From Bubalus kerabau (Eukaryota > Chordata > Mammalia > Artiodactyla > Bovidae), in assembly GCF_029407905.1 (NCBI RefSeq), contig NC_073633.1:23822501-23886500 (forward strand): a stretch of DNA of 64,000 nt. Direction: 5' to 3'. The notes beneath the pieces are model-generated. The model searched no databases. It was given only the letters and a program-made list of their open reading frames with translations, and had not been told where the DNA came from. Positions 43,175-55,007 of this stretch are shown in pieces (position 1 is the first letter of the stretch; the number at the start of each line of letters is the position of its first letter). A program made the position numbers and the translations under genes.

Positions 43175-43790
43175 CTGCAGGGGGTTGAATTGTGGTCCTC
43201 CAAAGATGTCCAAGTCCTAAGTCATCATACTTGTGAATGTGACCTTATTTGAGAAAAGGGTCTTTGTAGATGTAACTTAAGAAAGAGTTCTGGATGAGTT
43301 AAGGATGTAGAGGTGAGATCATCCTGGATTAACTGGGTGGACCTTATAGTCATTAACAGGTGTCCTTATAAGAAAAGAAGACACATACAGAAGAGGAGAA
43401 ACCCAGGGGGGAGGCCACGTGAAGATGGAAATAGAGGCTGAAGTTACACAGCCACCAGCCAGAGAATGTCAAGGATTATATTGATAGCCATCAGAAGCTA
43501 GAAGAAAAGCAGGGAACAAAAAATTCCCTTCAGAGCCTCCAGAAAGAACTAGCCCTGCTCAGTTCAGTTCAGTCACTCAGTCAGGTCCGACTCTGCGACC
43601 CCATGGACTGCAGCACGCCAGGCTTCCCTGTCCATCACCAACTCCTCGAGCTTGCTCACTCATGTCCATCAAGTCGGAGATGCCATCCAACCATCTGACA
43701 CCTTGATTTTTAACTTCCAGCCTCCAGAACTGTGAAAAAATGCATTCCTGTTGTTTTAGGTTGGTGATGAATTGTTATGGCAGCCACAGT
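43175..43790 (+). mobile_element. MLT1-type MaLR LTR, split by BovB
   Basis: 'gttgaattgtggtcctccaa', 'gtgaatgtgaccttatttga', 'gtgtccttataagaaaagaa', 'ttccagcctccagaactgtg' and 'gttatggcagccacag'. It is interrupted at 43557-43698. Confidence 0.82.
43557..43698 (-). mobile_element. BovB 3'-end fragment, reverse
   Basis: 'ctcagttcagttcagtcact' to 'gatgccatccaaccatctga', ~140 bp of the BovB terminus inside the MLT1 LTR. Confidence 0.9.
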
Positions 43791-43794
43791 TTAC

Positions 43795-44385
43795 TTATAC
43801 ATACCAGCAGGTGCCCAACCTAGATCCAGCATGGTTTTAAGACTGACAGTGTGTGTTATTGGAATCCAGAGAGGAGCTCTAATGAGTGCTTGACTCCATG
43901 TCTGTCCCTTAGTTGCTTAACACTGAAAAAACTATGGCCATAATAGATGTGAAGTTGTAAACAGGCAACAAATTAGCTGCCCAAAGGAGGCAACCTTTTC
44001 AGAAAGGACAGAGCTGGCTAGGAAGAATTTTCTAAAGTCCTTTTGTCAATACTAGCTTCTTATTCCAACTACGGGGTGAAATCCTGGGTGTTTGGCATCA
44101 CTCCCTTCATGAATTTGGAGAATTGCAAGTACCTTTATAAAGATAAGCATTTACTTGAATGGCTTCCAAGATCTTTTTATCAGGGAGAGAGCAGTGGGGT
44201 GTCTTTGGTGATTTTTTAATGCCACAAGTTAAAGCAACATTTCTTTTGTTCACCAACCTTCTTGCCCAAAGCAAATTGAAGAAGCTTCTATGATTTACCT
44301 TTGTCCTCTCCCTTCTTGGAAACATAACATTTGTTTAATCCTTGTAATTAACTAGACATATGAGCTTTTTGTATATGAGGGGGAG
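43795..44385. other. Unassigned DNA
   Basis: About 590 bp, nothing recognised. The minus-strand frame at 44107-44325 lacks domain features. Confidence 0.35.
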
Positions 44386-45076
44386 GGAGTGATAGGCAGA
44401 ATAATAACTCCCCAAAGATGTCTTTGCCCTAATCCTTGGAACCTATGAATATGTCAGGTGATATGGAGGAAGAGAATTAAGGTTGCAAATGGAATTAAAG
44501 TTGCTCATCAGTTGACCTTAACACAGATTACGCTGGGTTATCCAGGTGAGCCCAGTGTAATCACAAGGCTCATTGTAAGAGAAGGAGCATGCAGAAGAAT
44601 CAGAGTCAGAGTGATGCAATATGAGAAAGATGTTTCATTCGGCAAAATGGTGTCTTTGAAGATGCAAGGGGCAGGAACCAAGGAATGTGGGTGACCTCGC
44701 AAAGTTGGAAAAGGCAGAAAAGTGCATTTGCCCCCTAGAGCCTTGGAAAGGAAAGCAGCCTTGCCAACACCTTGATTTCAGCCCAATGAGAGCCATTTCA
44801 GACTTCTGACCTCAGACTGCAAGGTAATACATTTTGTTGTTGGGACTTTCCGATGGTCCAGTGGCTAAGACTGTGCACTCCCAATGCAGGGGGCTGGGTT
44901 CGATCCCTGGTCAGGGAACTAGATCCCACATACCTCAATGAAGGTTGAAGATCCCACATGCCACAACTAAGACCCGGAACAGCCAAATACATAATAAATT
45001 TAAATAAATACATTTTTTTGTTGTTGTAAGTTACTAGGATTGTGTTCGTTTGTTACGGCAGCCATAGGAAAATAGC
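44386..45076 (+). mobile_element. MaLR-like LTR, split by CHR SINE
   Basis: 'gataggcagaataataactc', 'acacagattacgctgggtta', 'caccttgatttcagcccaat' and 'gttacggcagccataggaaa'. It is interrupted by the SINE at 44843-45007. MaLR-like, subfamily uncertain. Confidence 0.68.
44843..45007 (+). mobile_element. CHR-type SINE
   Basis: 'ggactttccgatggtccagt' head and 'gttcgatccctgg' B box, A/T tail. A long TSD built on atacatttt...gttgttg lies at 44827-44842 and about 45008-45026, differing in T-run length. Confidence 0.92.
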
Positions 45077-45160
45077 ATGGTAGAGTAGGGGGAGATTGGA
45101 GAGGGATAGATTGGAAGGAATTCCCTTCCACGTTCCTGATGCAGTTATCCTATGGGGAAT

Positions 45161-45780
45161 TGTTGAGGAAATACAGATCTGGGCTACTGTCAGCGACACA
45201 AAGAGAAGGTGATGTAGTGTTACAAGCCCTGACACGTGTCAAAAAGCCTGACAGGACCCCCTCTCCAGATTTCCTGGAGCATGACTGTTCAGGGAAACAC
45301 TGGCTGGAACTGCCCGCCCTGGCCAGGCACCACGGGAACCATGTGCATGAATTGTTTCAGGATAGGAGATCTTGGTAAGGAATATGGAACTACCAAGCCA
45401 CCACCAACTGGAAGAACTGGTCAAAAAGAGAGAACGGTTAAAAGGAGAGAGGAGATGCCAGTCCACATGTCCTACCAACCTCCCAGAATCCTCTTTGCTG
45501 GCATCCATCTTGGCTGAGTGATGTGGCGCCACCAGGAAGGACCCTGAGTCAGGGTGATCGGCCAGAGACAGCCCAGAAACTAACCCCATCACCATAAAAC
45601 CCGAGGCTGCGAGCCATGTGGCAGAGCAGTCCTGGGTTCCCTTAGCCTCCTTCTCTCCACCCGGTGCCCCTTTCCAACAGTCTCTTGTTCGGTCAGCACT
45701 TGTGTCTCCTCCGGCAATTTATTTCTGAGTGTCAGACAAGAGCCCATTCTTGGGCCCTGGAAGGGGTCTCCATTCCTGCA
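45161..45780 (+). mobile_element. Solo LTR of a ruminant endogenous retrovirus
   Basis: Starts TG and ends CA (45779-45780). Block order matches ruminant ERV1-class LTRs as I remember them: 'gttacaagccctgacacgtg', 'cctgacaggaccccctctcc', 'catccatcttggctgagtga', 'gagccatgtggcagagcagt', then an R-U5-like end 'gagtgtcagacaagagccca'. The usual AATAAA before R appears altered ('ccaacagtctcttg'). No internal viral genes flank it, so it is a solo LTR. No TSD was found. Confidence 0.75.
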
Positions 45781-46490
45781 GCATGACTGTCTCAGACTCT
45801 CTGATTGCAGGACAATCTGCATGGTGCCAGGCTGGGAATGGCTGCATCCTGACCATCTGCAAAGTGTAGGGACACGTGGGATCCTCCTCTCACAAGTCCA
45901 GAGCCAAATCGGGAGGAGGCGTGGCCTTGCCAGCCACTCTGACCTAATGCAGCCTTCGGCCCTCTGTGGTGTCTGATTCCTCTGGCAAACCCCTGAGGCT
46001 TCACCGTGTCTGCGGCTCTCCCTTGTGGTTCTTCCAAGGCCCTCCCAGGCCTAATGAGACATCCTGGGGCACCTGTCATGACTGGCCTATGTGCCCCCTA
46101 CCCCTCCCCCTGCCCTGGGAGGATTGGAAGAAGCGGCTGAACCTGCAGATATTCCAGGCATGCCTGCATGCGTCACTTTTCCCGACAGCTTTCGCCTTCA
46201 TCTTCTCAAATGTCTCTCCGAGCGCTGGCTCCCAGCCTCCTGGCTAGGAATTCATGAGATCAATGCTGCCAGAAGTGAAACTTGTCAGGGATGGCTTTGC
46301 CTGCCTGGCCTCAGAGCATCTAACCAGAAACAGGAGGCGAAGGGCTGGTGGGGCCAGGGAGCTCTGAGTCTGCATGGCCCAGCAGAGCCAGGAGGGCTAG
46401 AACCGCTGTGATTGGACTCGGGTTAGCACCTTCTCATTGTTGGTGGAAACCCAGGTCTTCCTGTGGGTCTGTTCTGGAAGTTCCCCATGA
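45781..46490. other. Unassigned GC-rich DNA
   Basis: About 700 bp beyond the LTR. Open frames of about 93-106 codons on both strands have no family features. Confidence 0.4.
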
Positions 46491-46494
46491 TCTG

Positions 46495-46900
46495 GTGAAG
46501 CGTGTGGGCTCTGAATCCCAAGCCTTATTCTTCCGTTCACTGGCTTTGTGAACTTAAACTTGCACAACTGTTAAGCTTTTCTGAGCTTCAGTTTCCCCAT
46601 GTATGTAAATACAAAAGAGCAAGCTAACAGGTGGCACTAGTGGTAATGAAGCTCCCTGGCAGCGCAAGAGATGTAAGAGACATGGGTTTGATCCCTGTGT
46701 AGGGAAGATCCTCTGGAGGAAGGCATGGTAACCCACTCCAGTCTTCTGGAGAGTCCCGTGGACAGAGGAGCCTGGGGGCTATGGTCCATAGGATCGCAAA
46801 GAGTCAGACACAACTGAAGCATCTTAGCACACTCGCAAGTGGACAATAAGCATTAGCAGTAATCATAAAAACAATTGCTATTATTTCTGATACCATCAGT
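46495..46900 (+). mobile_element. MIR element, split by Bov-tA
   Basis: 'ggctctgaatcccaagcctt', 'ctgagcttcagtttccccat' before the SINE, and 'ggacaataagcattagcagt' after it. Confidence 0.75.
46633..46835 (+). mobile_element. Bov-tA SINE
   Basis: Diverged head ('ggcactagtggtaatgaagc'), 'ggtttgatccctgtg' B box, and BovA body to 'ctgaagcatcttagcac'. It lies within a MIR. Confidence 0.9.
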
Positions 46901-46984
46901 TGAATCCTTCATCTTCACGAGTCATGAATCCCCAAGTATTCTCAAGTACCCTTCCTCAAACATCCTGGGCCCTCCATTCCTAGT

Positions 46985-48480
46985 TCTCTTTGTCTGTTTG
47001 ACAATTTTATTGAAGTATAATTGACTTAAAGTGTATAATATGATATATTTTGACAAATGTGCATATTCAGGAAACCATCACTACAATCAAGATGATGAAA
47101 ATATTCACTGTGCCCTAAAGTTCTCCTTGGTAATTCTTCTCCACAATCACTGATTTGTTTTCCATCCCTGTAGATTAGTTTGTATTTGTAGCATTTTATG
47201 TAAATAGAATCATACAGTATGTACTTTTTTTTGGTCTGGCTTACTTCACTTTGTGACCCCATGCGTGATTCTTTTGAGATTCATCCATGTTGTTGTATGT
47301 ACCAAGGTTTATTGTTTTTATGTTGCTGAGAACTATCCTATCATTGCACAAGATATATTGTATTTGTTTGGCCATTCACCTGTTGATGGACATTTGGATT
47401 GTTTCCAGTTTTTGGGTAGTTTGAATAAAGTTGCTAGGAACAACATTCATGTGCAAGTCTTTGTATGAACATATGCTTTTACTTATTTTGGTTAGATATA
47501 TAGGAGTGAAATGGCTAGGTCACATGGTAGGTATAAATTTAATGTTTTGAGAAACTGCCAGACTTTTTTCCAAAGTGGTTGCATGATTTACATTCCAACT
47601 AGCAGTGCACGAGACTTCCAATTGTTTTACTTCCTCACTAACGCTTGGTTTGATGTGTCTAATTTTAGACATTCCAATGAGATATAGTGGTTTTAATTAG
47701 AATTTCCTAGATAATTAATGATTAATGATGTTAAGCATGTTTTCTTGCATCATCCGTATGTCTTCTTTAGCGAAATGTATCTTCAAATCTTTTGCCTATC
47801 TTAATAATTACACATACATTACAGAGTTTTGACAGTTCTTTGTATACTGTAGACATAAAGCCTTTCTGATATGCTTCTTTGAAAATATTGTCTCTGAGCC
47901 TGTGATTTTTTTCTCTCTCTTAACAATGTCTATCAAAGAACAGAAGTTCTTAGTTTTGATGTTCAATTCATCAATTTCATCTTTTATGGATTATGCTCTA
48001 TTTTGAGTTCATTCTTTTAGATAGTGTGAGATTGGGATGAAGTGGATTTTGTTTTGTTTTGTTATTTTACACATGGATATTCAATAGTTTGAGCATCATC
48101 CATTTAAAAGACTATCATTTCCACACTAAATTGCCTTTGCACCTTTCTTGAAAATCAATTGATCATATATGGGGGTATTTTGGACTCTATTTTACTTCAC
48201 TGATCTATTTGTCTCTATATCAATACCATACTTTCTTGATAACTGTAGATTTAGAAGTCTTGAAATCTGGTAGTGTAAGTTCTCCAACTTTGTTCTTTTT
48301 CAAAGTTGTTTTAGCTATTTTAGGTCCTTTGACTCACATGGATTTTAAAATAAGCATAACAATTTCTAAAAAAAATCCTTCTGGGATTCTAATTGAGACT
48401 GTGTTGAATCTATAGATCCACTTGGAGAGAACTGATATCTTAGCAATATTAAGCTATCTAAGCTATGAATACAGTTAAAC
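46985..48480 (-). mobile_element. Old L1, 3' UTR to ORF2 (outermost layer of nest)
   Basis: Antisense L1 beginning 'ttttattgaagtataattga', then 'tttgtagcattttatgtaaa', 'gtttccagtttttgggtagt' and ORF2 sequence. The same element continues at 48826-49130, 51966-52865 and 62873-63808, making it the host of the nested insertions. Confidence 0.85.
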
Positions 48481-48494
48481 ATTTATTTAGGTTA

Positions 48495-48811
48495 CATTTA
48501 AAAACTTTTTTACTTATTTTTTTAAAATTAATTTTTGTTAAAGTATAATTGCTTTACAATGTTGTGTTGGTTTCTGTCATACAGCAAAGTGATTCAGTTA
48601 TATGTATTTACATGTATCTATTCTTTTTTAAGTACTTTTCCCATTTAGGTTATTACAGAGTATCGAGCAGAATTCCCTGTGCTATACAGTAGGTCCTTGT
48701 TGGTTGTCTATTTTAAATATAGCAGTGTACACATGTCAATCCCAATCTCCCAATTCATCCATCCCCTTCCCCCTTGGTATCTATATGTCTGTTCTCTACA
48801 TCTGTGTGTGT
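48495..48811 (-). mobile_element. Ruminant L1 3' end, reverse
   Basis: 'aagtataattgctttacaat', 'gaattccctgtgctatacag' and 'gttctctacatctgtgtgtg'. A 14-bp perfect TSD, atttatttaggtta, lies at 48481-48494 and 48812-48825. Confidence 0.95.
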
Positions 48812-48930
48812 ATTTATTTAGGTTAGCTTTAATTTATTTCATCAGAATTTTGTAACTTTAAATGCACAGAGTACACTTAAAAATCAGATATATTTCACTA
48901 ATTTACATTTTTTGATGTTATTAGGAATGG

Positions 48931-49062
48931 ATGGAGAAGGAAATGGCAACCCACTCCAGTGTTCTTGCCTGGAGAATCCCAGGGATGGGGGAGCCTGGTG
49001 GGCTGCTGTCTATGTGGTCACACAGAGTCGGACATGACTGAAGTGACTTAGCATAGCATAGC
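48931..49062 (+). mobile_element. BovA monomer SINE
   Basis: A single BovA unit ('gagaaggaaatggcaaccca' to 'gacttagcatagcatagc'). An 8-bp TSD, aggaatgg, lies at 48923-48930 and 49063-49070. Confidence 0.93.
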
Positions 49063-49071
49063 AGGAATGGT

Positions 49072-49094
49072 ACATTTACATTTACATTTACAGA
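49072..49094. repeat. (ACATTT)n short tandem repeat
   Basis: About three and a half units of a 6-bp repeat next to the BovA insertion. Confidence 0.85.
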
Positions 49095-49908
49095 CTTTTA
49101 CATTTCAATTTCTGATTCTTCATTTCTATTAAAAATAAATACATTGAAGGCATCCAGATTGGAAAGGAAGAAGAAAAGCTGTCACTATTTGCAGATGACA
49201 TGATATTATATATGGGAAACCCTATAGACTCCACTAAATAACTGTTGGAACTAATAAATGAATTAAGTAATGTTACAGGATACAGAATCAATATACAGAA
49301 ATCTGTTGTATTTCATACACTAAAAGCAAACTATCAGAAAGAGAAATTAAGAGAACTATCCTGTTTACAATTCCATCAAAAAGAATAAAATAATTAGGAG
49401 TAAATTTAGCCAAGAAGGTGAAAAACCGGTATGCTAAAAACTATAAGATATTAATGAAAGTGAAGAAGACATGAATAAATGGAAAGATATTACCTGCTCA
49501 TGGATTGGAAGAATTAATATTGTTAAAATGTCCATACTATCCAAAGCAATCCATAGGTTCAACGAAATCCTTATCAAAATTCCAGTGGCATTTTTTTTAC
49601 AGAAATAAAATGAATAATCCTAAAACTTGTATGGAACCATGAAAGACCCTGAATAGCCAAAACAATCTTGAGAAATAAAAAAGAAGCTGGAAGCATCATG
49701 CTCCTTGATTTCAAACTGTATTACAAAGCTATAGTAATCAAAATAGTATGGTACTGGCATAAAAACAGATGTGTAGATAGTGCAACAGAAAAGAGAGTCC
49801 CCAGATAACCCTCCACATATATGGTCAGTTAATTTATGCAAAGGAATAAAAAATATACAATGAAGAAAGGACAGTCTTTTCAATAAATGGTGTTGGGAAA
49901 ACTGGACA

Positions 49909-50651
49909 GTTCAGTTCAGTTCAGTTCTCTCGCTTAGTCGTGTCCGACTCTTTGCAACCCCATGAATCGCAGCATGCCAGCTCTCCCTGTCCATCACCAA
50001 CTCCCGGAGTTCACTCAGACTCAAGTCCATCGAGTCAGTGATATTATCCAGCCATCTCATCCTCTGTCGTCCCCTTCTCTTCTTGCCCCCAATCCCTCCC
50101 AGCATCAGAGTCTTTTCCAATGAGTCAACTCTTCGCATGAGGTGGCCAAAGTACTGGAGTTTCAGCTTTAGCATCATTCCTTCCAAAGAAATCCCAGGGC
50201 TGATCTCCTTCAGAATGGACTGGTTGGATCTCCTTGAAGTCCAAGGGACTCTCAAGAGTCTTCTCCAACACCACAGTTCAAAAGCATCAATTCTTCGGCG
50301 CTCAGCTTTCTTCACAGTCCAACTCTCACATCCATACATGACCACAGGAAAAACCATAGCCTTGACTAGACGGACCTTTGTTGGCAAAGTAATGTCTCTG
50401 CTTTTGAATATGCTATCTAGGTTGGTCATAACTTCCCTTCCAAGGAGTAAGCGTCTTTTAATTTCATGGCTGCAGTCACCATCTGCAGTGATCTTGGAGC
50501 CCAAAAAAATAAAGTCTGACACTGTTTCCACTGTTTCTCCATCTATTTCCCATGAAGTGATGGGACCGGATGCCATGATCTTCATTTTCTGAATGTTGAG
50601 CTTTAAGCCAACTTTTTCACTCTCCTCTTTCACTTTCATCAAGAGACTTTC
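49909..50651 (-). mobile_element. BovB LINE 3' part, reverse
   Basis: 743 bp of BovB. The terminus 'ttcagttcagttcagttctc' is at the left. A 5-bp TSD, ggaca, lies at 49904-49908 and 50652-50656. Confidence 0.93.
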
Positions 50652-50678
50652 GGACACCCACATGCAAAAGAATAACAA
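49911..50678 (-). pseudogene. BovB thumb/C-terminal fragment
   Basis: A 255-codon frame whose first ~10 codons come from flanking L1. The rest, from 'SLLMKVKEESEKVGLKLN', covers the region after YADD through to the BovB C-terminus ('RTRLSERTELN') with no stop. The catalytic RT core is missing. It is one of the better preserved C-terminal frames here, but non-functional. Confidence 0.92.
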
Positions 50679-51965
50679 TGAACCACTATCTTATGCCATA
50701 GACAAAAATTAACTCAAAATGGATTTAAGACTAGAATGTAACACCTGAAACTATAAAACTCTTAAAAGAAAACATAGGCAATAAGTTCCTTGTCGCAGAT
50801 CTTGGCAGTGATTTTTTTAATCTGACACCAAAAACAACAACAACAAAAAAACAAGTGGAACTATATAAAACTAAAAATCTTCTACATAGCAAAAGAAACC
50901 ATCAATAGAATGAAAAGACAACATACTGAGAAAATACTTGCAAATCATATGTCTGATAAAGGCCTACTACCTAAAATATATAAAAACCTAAACAACTCAA
51001 TAGCAAACAAAACAATCCAACTGAAACATGGGCAGACTATCTGAATAGACTGCTTGCAAAAGAAGACCCACAGATGGTCAATAGGTACATAAAAAGATGC
51101 TCATCATCAGGGACATACAAATCAAAACCACAATGAGCTATCACCTCACACTTTTCAGAATACTATTATTGAAAGATAAGAAATGGCAAGTATTGGTAGG
51201 GATGTGAAAAAAACATAACTTTTGTGCACTGTAAGTGGAAATATAAATTGGTATAGCCATTATGGAAAACAATATGGCGATTCCTTAAAAAATTAAAAAT
51301 AGAACTACCATATGATCCAGCAATTCCACATCTGGTTATTTAGCTAAAGAAAATAAAAACACCAACTCAAAAAGATATATGTACCCCCGTGTTCATTGCA
51401 GTATTATTTATAATATCCAGATACAGAAACAACTTTAAGAATCCATCTTGATGAAAATGTGGTTTATATTCATAATGGAATATTATCCAACTATAAAAAA
51501 GAATGCCATTTGTGACAACATGGAAGGACTTTGAGGACATTAGGCTCAGTAAAACAATTCAGACAAAGAAAGACGAATACTATATGATCTCATCTTTATC
51601 TGGAATCTAAAAAAAAAAGGAAACGTAGCAGAGACTGGTGGTTGCCAGGGCAATGAGTGTGTAGTGGGCGAAGGGTATCCAAAAGTAGGAAGTTTTAGTT
51701 ATACAGTAAATAAGCCATAGGGACGTAATGTATAGCATGGTGACTATAGTTAATAATGCTGTATTGCATATTTGAAAGTTGCTAAGAGATTAAGAGATTA
51801 GATCTTAAAGCTCATCACAAGAAAAAAAACATTTTTAGTGTGCTTGGTGACAGACATTATGTAGGCTTATTGTGGGGATCATTTCTCAATGTGTATACAA
51901 ACTTCAAATCATTATGCCGTACATCTGAACTAATGTTATGTGTCAATTATACCTTAATAAAAAAG

Positions 51966-52865
51966 AAATAGATTTTGTTTATTGATTTTTGCCCTGTAAC
52001 ATTGTTAATTAATTTGTTTGTTCTAGTTACTTTGATAGTTTGCATTGAATTTTCTATATAGATGACTTGCAGATGTCTGTAAATAGAGTTTTACATTTTT
52101 CTTTTCAATCGATTCTTTTCTTTCTTTTTATTGCCTTATTTCACTGGAGAGAATCTCCAGTACAACTCTGAATACAAATGATAAGAACTGATATTTTAGC
52201 TTTTTCTGATTTTAGGAGGAAAGCATTCAGTCTTTCACCAATTAAATATGAGGTCACCTGAGGTCTTTATTGATAGTCCCTATTGAGAAACTGTTCTTCT
52301 ATTCCCAGTTTTCTGAAAGTTTTTTTTTAATTATTATCTGATATGGATATCAGGTTTTGCCAAATTTTTTTATACATCTACAGAAATGACCATATTTCAC
52401 TTCATGATTTTTATTTATTTATTTTTTTTTTTTATTTTATTTTAAATTTTATTTTATTTTTAAACTTAACATAACTGTATTAGATTACATTATTGGAATA
52501 AAGCCCACTGCACTGTGATATACTTTTTGTATATTTTAATTACTATTTCCTATAATTTTGTCTTTTGTCAGTGGTTATTAGGGATGTAGATTGGTAGTTC
52601 TCTTTTCTTCTGTCTTTTTCTGATTTGGGTATCAGTGTAATAATAACTTCCTCATAGAAAGAGTTAGAAAGTATTCCCTCCTTTTTAATATTCTGGGAGA
52701 GTTTGCGTAGGATTGGTATAATTTCCTTTTGCTAAAGTTTGATACAATGCACCAGTGAAGTGATCTAGGCCTAGAATTTGTTTTGTGTGTGTGGAGGGGG
52801 GGATGTTTTTTAACTACAAATTGAATTTAATAGTTATTGGGCTACCCTGATTAATAGTCCCATAT
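51966..52865 (-). mobile_element. Old L1 ORF2 (outer layer, continued)
   Basis: Antisense L1 ORF2 from 'ttattgatttttgccctgta' to 'gggctaccctgattaatagt'. A T/A-rich tract lies at 52413-52466. It joins, across the 10-kb L1 insertion, the segment at 62873. Confidence 0.75.
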
Positions 52866-53724
52866 TCTTTTTAAAAATTATTTATTTTTTATTGAAGGAT
52901 AATTGCTTTACAGATTTTTGCTGTTTTCTGTCAAACCTCAACATGGTTCAGCCATAGGTATACATATATCCCCTCCCTTTTGAACCTCCCTCCCATTTCC
53001 CTCCCCATCCCACCCCTTTAGGTTGATACAGAGCCCCTGTTTGAGTTTCCTGAGCCATACAGCAAATTCCCATTGGCTATCTATTTTACATGTGGTAATG
53101 TAAGTTTCCATGTTACTCTTTCCATACATCTCACCCTCTCCTCCCCTTTCCTCATGTCCATATTCTCTATGTCTGTTTCTCCACTGTTGCTCTGTAAATA
53201 AATTCTTCAATATCATTTTTCTAGATTCCGTATATATGTGTTAGAATACGATATTTATCTTTCTCTTCCTGACTCACTTCACTCTGTATAATAGGTTCTA
53301 GGTTCATCCACCTCATTAGAACTGACTCAAATGCATTCCTTTTTATGGCTGAGTAATATTCCAGCATGTATATGTACCACAGCTTCTTTATTCATTCATC
53401 TGTGGAAGGACATCTAGGTTGCTTCCATGTTCTAGCTATTATAAATAGTGCTGCAATGAACAATGGGATACATGTGTCTCTTTCAGTTTTGGTTTCCTCA
53501 GGGTATATGCCTAGGAGTGGGATTACTGTGTCATATGGTGGTTTTATTCTTAGTTTTCTAAGGAATCACCATACCATCTTCCATAGTGGCTGTATAAATC
53601 TACATTCTCACCAACAGTGCAAGAGCATTCCCTTTTCTCCACACCCTTTCCAGTACATTTATTATTTGTAGACTTTTTGATGAGGGCCATTCTGACTGGT
53701 GTGAGGTGATATCTCATTGTAATT

Positions 53725-54870
53725 TTGATTTGCATTTCTCTAATTGCACTCATCTCACACGCTAGTAAAGTAATGCTCAAAATTCTCCAAGCCAGGCTTC
53801 AGCAATACATGAACAGTGAACTTCCAGATGTTCAAGCTGGTTTTAGAAAAGTCAGAGGAACCAGAGATCAAATTGCCAAGATCCGCTGGATCGTGGAAAA
53901 AGCAAGAGAGTTCCAGAAAAACATCTATTTCTGCTTTATTGACTATGCCAAAGCCTTTGACTGTGTGGATCACAATAAACTGTGGAAAATTCTTCAAGAG
54001 ATGGGAATACCAGACCACCTGACCTGCCTCTTGAGAAATCTGTATGCAGGTCAGGAAGCAACAGTTAGAACTGGACATGGAACAACAGACTGGTTCCAAA
54101 TAGGAAAAGGAGTACGTCAAGGCTGTATATTGTCACCCTGCTTATTTAACTTATATGCAGAGTACATCATGAGAAACGCTGGGCTGGAAGAAGCACAAGA
54201 TGGAATCAAGATTGCCGGGAGAAATATCAATCACCTCAGATATGCAGATGACACCACCCTTATGGCAGAAACTGAAGAGGAACTAAAAAGCCTATTGATG
54301 AAGGTGAAAGAGGAGAGTGAAAAAGTAAGCTTAAAATTCAACATTCAGAAAATGAAGATCATGGCATCTGGTCCCATCACTTCATGGGAAATAGATGGAG
54401 AAACAGTGTCAGACTTTGTTTTTTGGGGCTCCAAAATCACTGCAGATGGTGACTGCAGCCATGAAATTAAAAGACGCTTACTCCTTGGAAGGAAAGTTAT
54501 GACCAACCTAGATAGCATATTCAAAAGCAGAGACATTACTTTGCCAACAAAGGTCCATCTAGTCAAAGCCATGGTTTTTCCAGTGGTCATGTATGGATGT
54601 GAGAGTTGGGCTGTGAAGAAAGCTGAGCGCCGAAGAATTGATGCTTTTGAACTGTGGTGTTGGAGAAGACTTTTGAGAGTCCCTTGGACTGCAAGGAGAT
54701 CCAGCCAGTCCATTCTGAAGGAGATCAGTCCTGGGATTTCTTTGGAAGGAATGATGCTAAAGCTGAAACTCCAGTACTTTAGCCACCTCATGCGAAGAGT
54801 TGACTCATTGGAAAAGACTCTGATGCTGGGAGGGATTGGGGGCAGGAGGAGAAGGGGACGACAAGGATGA
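53725..54870 (+). pseudogene. BovB reverse transcriptase, 381 codons
   Basis: The first ~7 codons are L1-derived. BovB protein then follows: motif A 'FIDYAKAFD' at about residues 71-79, motif B 'GVRQGCILSP' near 129-138, YADD at about 173-176, and the thumb. The frame ends prematurely at about 54867, where 'cgacaaggatgag' lacks one base relative to the other copies. The endonuclease domain is absent. The RT core is intact in sequence but cannot work alone as a retrotransposon. Confidence 0.94.
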
Positions 54871-55007
54871 GATGGCTGGATGGCATCACTGATTCAATGG
54901 ACGTGAGTCTGAGTGATCTCCGGGAGTTGGTGACGGACAGGGAGGCCTGGCGTGCTGTGATTCATGGGGTCGCAAAGAGTCGGACATGACTGAGCAACTG
55001 AACTGAA
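53745..55007 (+). mobile_element. BovB LINE, 5'-truncated
   Basis: 1263 bp, starting 'tgcactcatctcacacgcta' and ending 'gagcaactgaactgaa'. A short TSD, taat, lies at 53741-53744 and 55008-55011, cutting L1 between 'gcatttctc' and 'gagtgatgttgggcatc'. Confidence 0.95.

Larger units (their letters stand above)
49136..51955 (+). mobile_element. L1 ORF2 3' half and 3' UTR
   Basis: Sense L1 begins just before the RT YADD-box region (conceptual 'SLFADDMILYMGNP' near 49185) and runs to an A-rich tail at about 51965. The flanks share an imperfect aaataaata/aaatagatt-type sequence. Interrupted by reverse BovB at 49909-50651. Frameshifts and stops throughout. Confidence 0.83.

Noticed and set aside
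45239..45595. 118-codon frame in the ERV LTR as a viral or host protein
   Set aside because: It lies wholly in LTR sequence, antisense, with no retroviral gene features.
49130..52865. Segmental inversion of unique DNA
   Set aside because: Orientation changes coincide with L1 element boundaries; nested insertion is sufficient.
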